Assembly (NCBI GenBank): GCA_018267575.1 | Contig: JAFDYF010000100.1 | Coordinates: forward strand, 62,001-126,000 | Source: Bacteroidota bacterium | Lineage (GTDB): Bacteria > Bacteroidota > Bacteroidia > Chitinophagales > Chitinophagaceae | DNA: 64,000 nucleotides | Direction: 5' to 3' | Part shown: piece by piece, positions 9,301-15,564 of the stretch | Numbering within the stretch: the stretch's first letter is position 1 | Layout of the letters: every line of letters begins with the position of its first letter | Program-made: the position numbers and the translations under genes | The notes under the pieces: model-generated | Told to the model about the DNA's origin: nothing | Databases searched by the model: none | What the model saw: only the letters and a program-made list of their open reading frames with translations

Positions 9301-12300
9301 TCATTTAGGGTCATTTACAAAAGCCCTTCGGCAAAGCGCCTTGCGGGATGGTCAAGTGAGGAATATTTATATCAACATGCTTCCTTTTTTGCACATCCTG
9401 ATTTTAAGGAACAAGCTACCCGAGATTTTGAAAAATTGATAGCCAATCCGGGTAAATCTATTCCCACTTCTTTTTTGTACCGTCATAAGGACGGTCATTA
9501 TTTTTGGGTTGAAGGCATTGCTACCAATTTGCTGCATGATAAAGATGTACAAGCTATTGTACTGAACCTAAGAGATGTGACCGAGCGGAAAATAGCAGAA
9601 ACTAAAATCAGGCAAACTTTAAAAGAACTTTCGGATTATAAGTTTGCACTCGATGAATCCAGCATTGTAAGTATTACCGACTCACGTGGTTTGATCACTT
9701 ATGCCAATGAGAATTTTTGTAAAATTTCAAAACTGCCTGCTTCGGCTCTGGTGGGACAGTCGCATAATATTGTAAATTCGGGTCAGCACCCTCAATCATT
9801 TTTTGCAAATTTTTGGGCTACCATCAAGAAGGGAGAGATTTGGCGGGGCGAGATCCTGAACAAAGCGGGGGATGGTAGCAGGTATTGGGTTCATGCAACG
9901 GTGGTCCCTTTCATAGACGATGATGGGAATCCCTATCAATACATGGCCATTCGTACAGATATCACCGAACGAAAACTGGCAGAGGAAAAACTGGCTTCCA
10001 GTGAAAAGCGTTTCCGGGCACTCATTGAAAATAGCTCTGATGCAATTGTATTGAATGAACCCAATTCAAATATTTTATACCAAAGCCCCTCTGTGGAAAA
10101 AATATTAGGGTATTCCCCCGAGGAAAGAAATGGTAGAAAAGTACTTGATTACATACACCCAGATTATCAGAATGTTTTCTTTGACCTGTACAAAAAACTG
10201 GAGACCAATCCCGGAAGCCCATTCCAGTTCCAATATCCATTTTTGCATAAGCAGGGATATTATGTTTGGTTGGAAGGCGTGGTAACAAACTTGTTGGCTG
10301 ATCCAGATGTGAAGGCCTATGTAGCCAATTACAGGGATATTACTGAGAGGAAGGTAGCGGAAACAAAAATGATAAAAAGCGAAAAGAAATACCGGGAAGT
10401 CATAGAACGGATATCGGATGGTTTTTTGACGATGGACTTAGATTGGACTGTTACTTTCGTTAATAAGATAGGCGAAAAACTGGTTAATCGTAAAGCGGAT
10501 TATTTGATTGGGAAAAGTATGAAAGAAGAATTTCCCGAAGCCATTGGCAGGCCCATTTTCAACTCCTATGAAACGGCCATTAGTACCCAAAAAAATACCT
10601 ATGTAAAAGCTTTTTCTCCCACATTAGGAAAATGGTTTGATGTTAGTGTTTTCCCTTCCTCAACCGGTGTTTCCATTTTTTATAGGGATATTACAGAGCA
10701 AATGCAAGCAGAAGAGCTGGTTCGCAAATCTGAGGAAAAATACAGCACTTTGATCCAGCGGATCACGGACGGCTTTATTTCATTGGACAAGAATCTCTGT
10801 TATACCTATCTGAACAAGAGGGCTGGCGAAATGATCAATATGAACCCAGATGATTTGATTGGGAAATGTATTTTGGATGTATTCCCTGATTCTATCGGCT
10901 CCCCCACCCATCTCGGATTACAACAAGCGATGAAGGAGCAGCACTACGTTTACAATATCGATTATACGCCGGGGATTGATCTTTGGCACGAAAACCATAT
11001 CTACCCATCGGCAGATGGGCTTTCTGTTTTTTTCCGGGACATTACCGAGAAGAAAAGGGCGGAAGAAAAGATGCGTGAATCCAATGAGCGCTTTGAATTG
11101 GTTTCCAAAGCCACCAATGATATTATTTGGGACTGGGACCCCATAACCGACCAGATCCACTGGAATGAAAATTTTTATACCCATTTTGGCTTCGACCCAA
11201 AAGAAACCAGCATAGACAATCACAAATGGGAAAAGAGTTTGCATCCTGAAGATCGTGATCGTGTGGTTTCAGCTCTCTATTCGGCTTTAAAAGAACGAAA
11301 AAAAATATGGATAGATGATTACCGTTTTATTAAAGCCAATGGGGAAGAGGCTTTTATCCATGATTGCGGTTATATCCTTTTTGACGAAAAAGGCAATCCC
11401 TACCGTATGGTGGGTGCCATGATCGATATTACCAGTATCCGCAAAGCAGAAGAGGAGATAAAGAAAAGTTTTGAGGAAAAGCAGGTATTGGCAGATAGGC
11501 TTGCTACCATCCTGAATACCTTGCCCGCTAGCATTGCCTTGCTCGATAATAATGGGGTGATACTCGATGTGAACCAATCCTGGAATAGATTTGCCGATGA
11601 AAATGCGTATACGGGACCTAATTACCCTATTGGAGACAGTTATGTGAAAATAGCAGAGAACAGTTTTGGCGAAGACAAGGCAAACAGCAAATTGGTGGCT
11701 AGTGGCATCAATGCGGTATTGCATAATAAAGCCAATCAGTTTGTATATGAATATCCTTGCGATTCGCCTACAGAAAAAAAATGGTTCCGAATGATCGTGA
11801 CCCCCATCCATGGAAAAACTTTTTTGGGAGCGGTAGTCATGCATATTGATATTTCTGAACTGCGACGCTTAGAGCAGGAAAGGATGGCCATCAAAGTGGA
11901 AGAACAGAAAAAAGTGGCTCATGCCATGTTTGTAGGACAGGAAAAGGAAAGAAAGGTAATTGCCCAGGAATTGCATGACAACGTGAACCAGATTCTGGCT
12001 GGCACCAATCTGTTTTTGTCCCTGGCAATCAAGCAACCCCAGAAAAGGATTGAACATATCAACTATTCGATGGAGAATATCAAAGTGGCCATCGAAGAAA
12101 ACCGAAGGCTTTCGCATCTGTTGGTACCTCCCGATTTTGATGCCAGTAAATTGACCGCACAGTTGGTAGACCTAACTAACAGTATGTTGAAAATTGCTGG
12201 TATCGAAGTTGCCCTGGATGCCACTCTTTTTAAGGAAGAATTACTGAGCGATGAGCAGAAACTGGCTATTTACCGGATTACCCAAGAACAATGCTCGAAC

Positions 12301-12570
12301 ATTATTAAATATGCGCATGCAAAAAAGGTAAGAATTTCCCTAAGCAGTTCCAATACACTTTCGAAAATGGTGATTGCTGATGATGGCAGGGGAATGGAGC
12401 CTGGCAAAAAGGTGGTGGGTATTGGTTTAAAAAATATCCGTGGAAGACTGAGTATTTTTAACGGCAAAGCACATATCAGTTCCGTTCCGGGCAAAGGGTT
12501 TGTTTTGGAAGTGCAGATACCGAGCCAAAATACAAATGGCAAAAAGCCCAGTCTTCAAAAATTTAAATAA
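6400..12570 (+). CDS. Giant membrane sensor histidine kinase with about twelve PAS domains
   Basis: This 2056-residue protein has a transmembrane helix (about 8-28), a periplasmic Cache-like sensor with a DWYKGLSKNWKPY-type motif, a second helix (about 280-302), and then PAS/PAC units beginning near residues 313, 437, 564, 682, 827, 950, 1081, 1204, 1331, 1448, 1564 and 1705, many closed by DITERK-like PAC ends. A short coiled coil sits near 800-825. The output is HisKA_3 with the phosphorylated histidine near 1859 (IAQELHDNVNQIL), then a HATPase domain with N box near 1967 and glycine boxes near 1995-2010, as in NarX/DesK kinases. It should phosphorylate a LuxR-type regulator, yet both regulators just upstream are damaged. 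The 1439-residue kinase at 46636-50955 is a shorter paralogue. Confidence 0.92.
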   Translation: MKSGRNALLFFSIVLPVLLVAIFGFLTIKKQLLAHVYDERHKEALLSAQLMGEKLDHLIDIGNAISGRTLYRQFIEEGKWDKAMAELTQIPQEFPYIKGILITDTTGRVKSNFPSVPKIKLNNQSSLDWYKGLSKNWKPYISEIYQCPDSPQLVACALAMPVKNQYGQMVAILLFQVNMEKLLASSSEVNISNNNLLYIVDQHGHVVIGPGYSEQNSLIDYSANPAIQKALNGKSDVEILYDPISKQKNLAAYQPVKGYGWVVLVQQEAKSALTIIHSLIPILLLYSLIIFISIFSAWLIIREINLRRKSAEELQQYTNLIENTHVLIRKLNGEISFWNKGMELLYGWEKKEAIGKRVHQLLHTQFFQPLVDIEHVLVKTNEWQGELLQTTKDGRKIYVSSHWILHRNRKGEPIVIVTNNDITNLKIAEAKLTKSEESIRLLVESVKDYAIFQLDVHGCVASWNSGAEYIKGYKSEEILGKSLEIFYTAEDIAKATPWRNLALAREQGRHEDEGWRVRKDGSRFYANVVFTALYDEGGALRGYAKVTRDITERNKALEQIALQSQLINQTYDAIFMVDRNIQIQTWNQGAEKMYGFTKEEAIGKNSNALLRLDITHDELVQMVQILDSKNHWTGQLKKKTKEGKDIYVLSSISNLRDKEGNELGYMIVTHDITKQHELRKEVDYLANLVEQSNEAIVSRDLDYRIRSWNRGAEKLLGFKQQETIGRTLEQIGFLQMSNEEMVEFQKEADKYNIAVRETNHTRKDGSTFVGETSLSSIKNEKGEVVFYTAIVRDISERKKLHDELKKMNEVLELKVQERTQEVYNSELRFRSLIENSAEGISLTDHENKTIYRSPSAFQILGYNSMGRIKDFAHPDDVSILESKRNMAFENPGTPIAFEGRFLHASGEYIWLEGTQTNMLHVKGVEAIVTNFRDVTERKNTKEKLASSERRFRAMLENNTDMVSLLDSSFRVIYKSPSAKRLAGWSSEEYLYQHASFFAHPDFKEQATRDFEKLIANPGKSIPTSFLYRHKDGHYFWVEGIATNLLHDKDVQAIVLNLRDVTERKIAETKIRQTLKELSDYKFALDESSIVSITDSRGLITYANENFCKISKLPASALVGQSHNIVNSGQHPQSFFANFWATIKKGEIWRGEILNKAGDGSRYWVHATVVPFIDDDGNPYQYMAIRTDITERKLAEEKLASSEKRFRALIENSSDAIVLNEPNSNILYQSPSVEKILGYSPEERNGRKVLDYIHPDYQNVFFDLYKKLETNPGSPFQFQYPFLHKQGYYVWLEGVVTNLLADPDVKAYVANYRDITERKVAETKMIKSEKKYREVIERISDGFLTMDLDWTVTFVNKIGEKLVNRKADYLIGKSMKEEFPEAIGRPIFNSYETAISTQKNTYVKAFSPTLGKWFDVSVFPSSTGVSIFYRDITEQMQAEELVRKSEEKYSTLIQRITDGFISLDKNLCYTYLNKRAGEMINMNPDDLIGKCILDVFPDSIGSPTHLGLQQAMKEQHYVYNIDYTPGIDLWHENHIYPSADGLSVFFRDITEKKRAEEKMRESNERFELVSKATNDIIWDWDPITDQIHWNENFYTHFGFDPKETSIDNHKWEKSLHPEDRDRVVSALYSALKERKKIWIDDYRFIKANGEEAFIHDCGYILFDEKGNPYRMVGAMIDITSIRKAEEEIKKSFEEKQVLADRLATILNTLPASIALLDNNGVILDVNQSWNRFADENAYTGPNYPIGDSYVKIAENSFGEDKANSKLVASGINAVLHNKANQFVYEYPCDSPTEKKWFRMIVTPIHGKTFLGAVVMHIDISELRRLEQERMAIKVEEQKKVAHAMFVGQEKERKVIAQELHDNVNQILAGTNLFLSLAIKQPQKRIEHINYSMENIKVAIEENRRLSHLLVPPDFDASKLTAQLVDLTNSMLKIAGIEVALDATLFKEELLSDEQKLAIYRITQEQCSNIIKYAHAKKVRISLSSSNTLSKMVIADDGRGMEPGKKVVGIGLKNIRGRLSIFNGKAHISSVPGKGFVLEVQIPSQNTNGKKPSLQKFK

Positions 12571-12754
12571 TAGAATCATTTTTATCCCATATTCGATTTT
12601 CAACTACAAACGAATGGATAAGGATTTACAAGTTTTGTATCACGGTTTTTAATCCAAGTGTCATAAGTAACCCATGGCTATTTAAATTGTATTTGGCTAA
12701 ATCGGTAACCAATCCAAACCTTTTAAAACCAATTAACACTCAAATTCGAACACT

Positions 12755-13390
12755 ATGAAACCCATTTCTACATCCTTGCCCCTGATTTTCTGCACCCTGT
12801 TTTTTTTACAGGGTCGCGCTTCCGACCGACTTCAATTGATGAAGTTTTCCACAGATCGAATAGCCAATTTAAATGCTGCACTGGCCAACAGCCACCAAGC
12901 CCGGCTCAATTGGGTGGTAACCTCGCATGAAGATGTGAGTTACTATATCATTGAGCACAGCTTGGACAAAGCTCAATTTGACTCCGTGGGCACCGTGGTC
13001 GATGGTAATACCAATCTGTACGTGTTTGAAGATGCCCATCTCAATCCCGGAGCCAACTATTATCGAGTTAGGATCGTTTTTGCTGACGGTACTTTTGATT
13101 ATTCGAATATTGCCATTGTGAATGGTATTGGGGATGAAAAGAAAATCGTTAATGCTGCAGCCTCTTACCAAATGGCTATTGATCTATATAGCGAGTCGGC
13201 TGATTTGGTGCAGGTAAAACTGCATGATATGACTGGCAAAATGATTGAGAGTGCCCATTGTCAGGTCAAGGCGGGAAAAAATTTGATAAGGGTAAATATC
13301 CCGCTTGGTTTGGATAGAGGCCAATATGCATTGAATGTGGTTGGCTCTGATGGAAGGGTAAAGTTTAGCAAAAATCTGTTCAAGCAATAG
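12755..13390 (+). CDS. Secreted protein with T9SS-type C-terminal sorting domain
   Basis: This 211-residue protein starts with a signal peptide (residues 1-22, cut near GRAS), followed by a fibronectin-III-like beta domain (about 50-125, SYYIIEHSLD and YYRVRIVFADG). The C-terminal 70 residues have the pattern of type IX secretion sorting domains: VQVKLHDMTGKMIES, then GLDRGQYALNVV and a short basic end. It is thus probably exported across the outer membrane by the Por machinery. No enzymatic motif is present. A strong hairpin terminator follows at 13413, and the gene stands alone between the giant kinase and a glycosyltransferase. Confidence 0.8.
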   Translation: MKPISTSLPLIFCTLFFLQGRASDRLQLMKFSTDRIANLNAALANSHQARLNWVVTSHEDVSYYIIEHSLDKAQFDSVGTVVDGNTNLYVFEDAHLNPGANYYRVRIVFADGTFDYSNIAIVNGIGDEKKIVNAAASYQMAIDLYSESADLVQVKLHDMTGKMIESAHCQVKAGKNLIRVNIPLGLDRGQYALNVVGSDGRVKFSKNLFKQ

Positions 13391-13412
13391 TTCCGAAACC
13401 ACCTGCGATCGA

Positions 13413-13440
13413 AGCCCCGCCATCAGCGGGGCTATTCGTT
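13413..13440 (+). terminator. Rho-independent terminator after the T9SS cargo gene
   Basis: A perfect 8-bp GC-rich stem (AGCCCCGC at 13413-13420, GCGGGGCT at 13426-13433) with a 5-base loop is followed by a short T-containing tail. It lies 22 bases after the stop codon of the secreted protein. Confidence 0.8.
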
Positions 13441-13555
13441 TATATCCCTTTCCTCGCCATGAAATGATATTATCGATAACAACACTTATTTTTGGATTTG
13501 GATAGCCATTTGGCAAGACGAGTAGGTTCTTGTCCCCCAAAAAAATTATATCAAG

Positions 13556-14584
13556 TTGGTATCGCCTAAAGTAGCCATCGTAATCCTCAACTGGAATGGT
13601 CGCAAGTACTTGGAAGCTTTTCTTCCTTTTGTACTGCAAACTACTTATGCCAACAAGGAAGTGATACTGGCCGATAATGCCTCAACAGATGATTCCATTG
13701 ATTTTGTAAAAATAAATTTCCCAGATGTCAGCATTATTTCATTGGAGAAAAACCTGGGTTTTGCCAGTGGTTATAATGCTGCGTTGAAACTGGTGGAGGC
13801 GGATTATTATGTTTTGTTGAATTCGGATGTGGAAGTAAGTCCAGATTGGGTTGAGCCTGTAATCGAATGGATGGAGACTGACAAAAGCATTGGCGCAGCA
13901 CAGCCGAAAATACTTTCTTATGCAGATCGTGGGTTGTTTGAATATGCTGGAGCCGCGGGAGGGTGGATGGACAATTTTGGATATCCATTCGCTCGGGGCC
14001 GGGTTTTTGAAACCTGTGAAAAGGATTTGGGGCAGTATGATGATGCCGCCCCTGTTTTTTGGGCCAGTGGCGCGGCACTATTTGTACGAGCCAAAGTTTA
14101 CCATCAATTACAGGGCTTGGATGCATATTTTTTTGCACATATGGAGGAAATCGATTTTTGCTGGCGGGCACAATTGGCTGGTCATCGCATCTTCTTTTGC
14201 CCACAATCGGTGGTCTACCATGTGGGCGCAGGCACACTTCAAAAAGAGAGCAAAAGAAAATTGTTCCTGAATTTCCGGAACAACCTCATCATGCTATATA
14301 AGAACCTGCCCTTAGCCCAATCGCTTTGGAAAATACCTTTTCGTCTTTTACTGGATCTGGTTTCTGCCTTCAAATTTTTGGTAGACGGAAAACCAGCCTT
14401 GACCATCACTGTATTCAAGTCGCATCTTGCGTTTTTCTATTGGGCCCTGTTCAAAAAAAGAGTCAGTGTTTTCCCCAATGCAAAGGGGCAAAAGCTCATG
14501 GGCTGGTATAGCCAGAGCATCGTGTGGAAGTATTTTGTATCAGGAAAAAAAACTTTTACTGAAATTATTGGTAGGAAAATCTGA
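13556..14584 (+). CDS. Family 2 glycosyltransferase (rhamnosyltransferase-like)
   Basis: This 342-residue GT2 enzyme has the GT-A start VAIVILNWNGRKYLEAFLPF, the nucleotide-sugar site LLNSDVEVSPDW (DxD-like, about residue 85), and the acceptor region with MEEIDFCWRAQLAGH (about 198-212), as in WbbL-like rhamnosyltransferases of cell-surface polysaccharide synthesis. The C-terminal 90 residues contain amphipathic or membrane-associating stretches (LFLNFRNNLIMLYKNL). The best start is TTG 13556; no ATG lies close enough to keep the first beta strand. It is followed after 44 bases by a small membrane-protein gene with its own promoter. Confidence 0.87.
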   Translation: MVSPKVAIVILNWNGRKYLEAFLPFVLQTTYANKEVILADNASTDDSIDFVKINFPDVSIISLEKNLGFASGYNAALKLVEADYYVLLNSDVEVSPDWVEPVIEWMETDKSIGAAQPKILSYADRGLFEYAGAAGGWMDNFGYPFARGRVFETCEKDLGQYDDAAPVFWASGAALFVRAKVYHQLQGLDAYFFAHMEEIDFCWRAQLAGHRIFFCPQSVVYHVGAGTLQKESKRKLFLNFRNNLIMLYKNLPLAQSLWKIPFRLLLDLVSAFKFLVDGKPALTITVFKSHLAFFYWALFKKRVSVFPNAKGQKLMGWYSQSIVWKYFVSGKKTFTEIIGRKI

Positions 14585-14602
14585 TTTTTTGATTCTATAC
14601 AT

Positions 14603-14610
14603 TATTTTTG
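14603..14610 (+). promoter_or_regulatory. Bacteroidota -7 element upstream of the small membrane protein
   Basis: TATTTTTG fits the TAnnTTTG -7 consensus of Bacteroidota sigma-70 promoters and lies 19 bases before the ATG of the 69-residue protein. The upstream -33 element is less clear. Confidence 0.5.
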
Positions 14611-14628
14611 CGGGGCAACTCATTAATT

Positions 14629-14838
14629 ATGGAAGCAACAGAAGAAATAAAAGACCCCCAAACCAAAGACTTTACTTATAATTGGGTGAATTCGTCGGTA
14701 TTCCTTTTTTATTTGCAGGTGTTTTGTATCATGGCCATTACCTTAGGAGGTTGTTATAGCCTGTACACACACCGTTATAAGGGCAAACCCGAAGTGAACG
14801 TACCGGGCAATACCTTGTATACCCCTGAGTACAAATAG
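14629..14838 (+). CDS. Small single-span membrane protein of unknown function
   Basis: The 69-residue product starts at ATG 14629, preferred over TTG 14608 because the TTG lies inside the -7 promoter motif. It has an acidic N terminus (MEATEEIKDPQTKDF), one hydrophobic span (about residues 22-44, FLFYLQVFCIMAITLGGC) and a short tail with NTLYTPEYK at the end. I do not recognise a named family. The -7 motif upstream and tRNA genes downstream suggest a genuine independent gene. Confidence 0.55.
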   Translation: MEATEEIKDPQTKDFTYNWVNSSVFLFYLQVFCIMAITLGGCYSLYTHRYKGKPEVNVPGNTLYTPEYK

Positions 14839-14851
14839 TTCATAAAAAATT

Positions 14852-14881
14852 TTTGTGGGAAAGCTGTAACGCTTATTTTTG
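14852..14881 (+). promoter_or_regulatory. Promoter of the tRNA-Gly/tRNA-Leu pair
   Basis: TTTG at 14852-14855 and TATTTTTG at 14874-14881 are separated by 18 bases, a near-perfect match to the Bacteroidota promoter (TTTG, about 19 bases, TAnnTTTG). The tRNA-Gly gene begins 55 bases downstream. Confidence 0.7.
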
Positions 14882-14936
14882 CAGTCCCGGAAAAAAACGG
14901 GCAGCTCTCACAGAAGTAACTTTGAAATAGATATAA

Positions 14937-15009
14937 GCGGAAGTAGCTCATTTGGTAGAGCGCGACCTTGCCAAGGTCGAGGTGGCCGGTTCGAGCCCGG
15001 TTTTCCGCT
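14937..15009 (+). tRNA. tRNA-Gly (GCC)
   Basis: The 73-base cloverleaf has acceptor stem GCGGAAG pairing with TTTCCGC (one G-U pair) and discriminator T. The anticodon loop TTGCCAA closed by a perfect stem gives anticodon GCC, and the T arm contains GGTTCGAGCC. No CCA is encoded. It is read from the promoter at 14852-14881 and is followed by tRNA-Leu. Confidence 0.96.
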
Positions 15010-15070
15010 CTGGAAAAATTCCATTCTGAACTTTTAGGGTGGGATTTTTTGTTTGAAGCCACCCAAACCT

Positions 15071-15156
15071 GCCCCGGTGGTGGAATTGGTAGACACGCAG
15101 GACTTAAAATCCTGTGACCCGCAACGGTCGTAACGGTTCAACTCCGTTCCGGGGCA
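15071..15156 (+). tRNA. tRNA-Leu (TAA)
   Basis: This 86-base class II tRNA has acceptor arms GCCCCGG and CCGGGGC with discriminator A. The anticodon stem CAGGA/TCCTG encloses CTTAAAA, giving anticodon TAA, and a long variable arm and GGTTCAACTCC T arm are present. It is 61 bases after tRNA-Gly, with no promoter visible between them, so the two are probably one transcript ending at the terminator at 15158. Confidence 0.96.
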
Positions 15157-15157
15157 C

Positions 15158-15192
15158 AGAAGGTCACTTGTTTCGGTGGCCTTCTTTTTATT
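15158..15192 (+). terminator. Terminator of the tRNA transcript
   Basis: AGAAGGTCAC (15158-15167) pairs with GGTGGCCTTCT (15175-15185) through about ten base pairs including one G-U, followed by a T-rich stretch. It starts one base after the tRNA-Leu end. Confidence 0.8.
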
Positions 15193-15230
15193 CTCTTCCC
15201 CAATAGTTTAAGCTTATATTTAAGAAAGGG

Positions 15231-15282
15231 TCTAGCGCAAGTGCGGTAGCAAAGCAATATGTGTTGGCTATGCTTTGCCAAG
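15231..15282 (+). repeat. Dispersed repeat, half copy of the palindrome at 57739-57852
   Basis: This 52-base stretch contains GGTAGCAAAGCAAT and TGTGTTGGCTA, which recur in the complement of 57808-57852 with few differences. It lies in the 375-base spacer between the tRNA terminator and the dnaE promoter. The rest of that spacer (15283-15520) shows no gene. The repeat probably belongs to a genome-wide dispersed family. Confidence 0.55.
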
Positions 15283-15520
15283 GTCCCTGATTTTTTGAAT
15301 AGCTTGCTAGTTGATCAATAAATGGCTAAATGAGGTTTGAACTTTGGCAATCCAGTATTATAAAGATTGCCAGGATTAGAGGCATTTAGCTATTCTTTGT
15401 TTAAGCCATACTGACAACAGCCCCCAACCTTTCCATCCCAACAATCTTGATACATTAACGTTTTGGTCTTAACCCCATCTTCCCCAATCTTTTACAAAAA
15501 ACTATAAAATTTAGCATCTT

Positions 15521-15541
15521 AATACTAAATATATTAGTATT
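15521..15541. promoter_or_regulatory. Palindromic operator candidate upstream of dnaE-dinB
   Basis: AATACTAA (15521-15528) and TTAGTATT (15534-15541) form a perfect 8-bp inverted repeat around ATATA, 23 bases before the dnaE start. The position just upstream of a lesion-bypass polymerase operon makes it a plausible binding site for an SOS-type repressor. No regulator gene is adjacent, and the Bacteroidota damage box is not established, so this is inference. Confidence 0.5.
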
Positions 15542-15564
15542 TTAGTTGCCCAATAATCACATAC

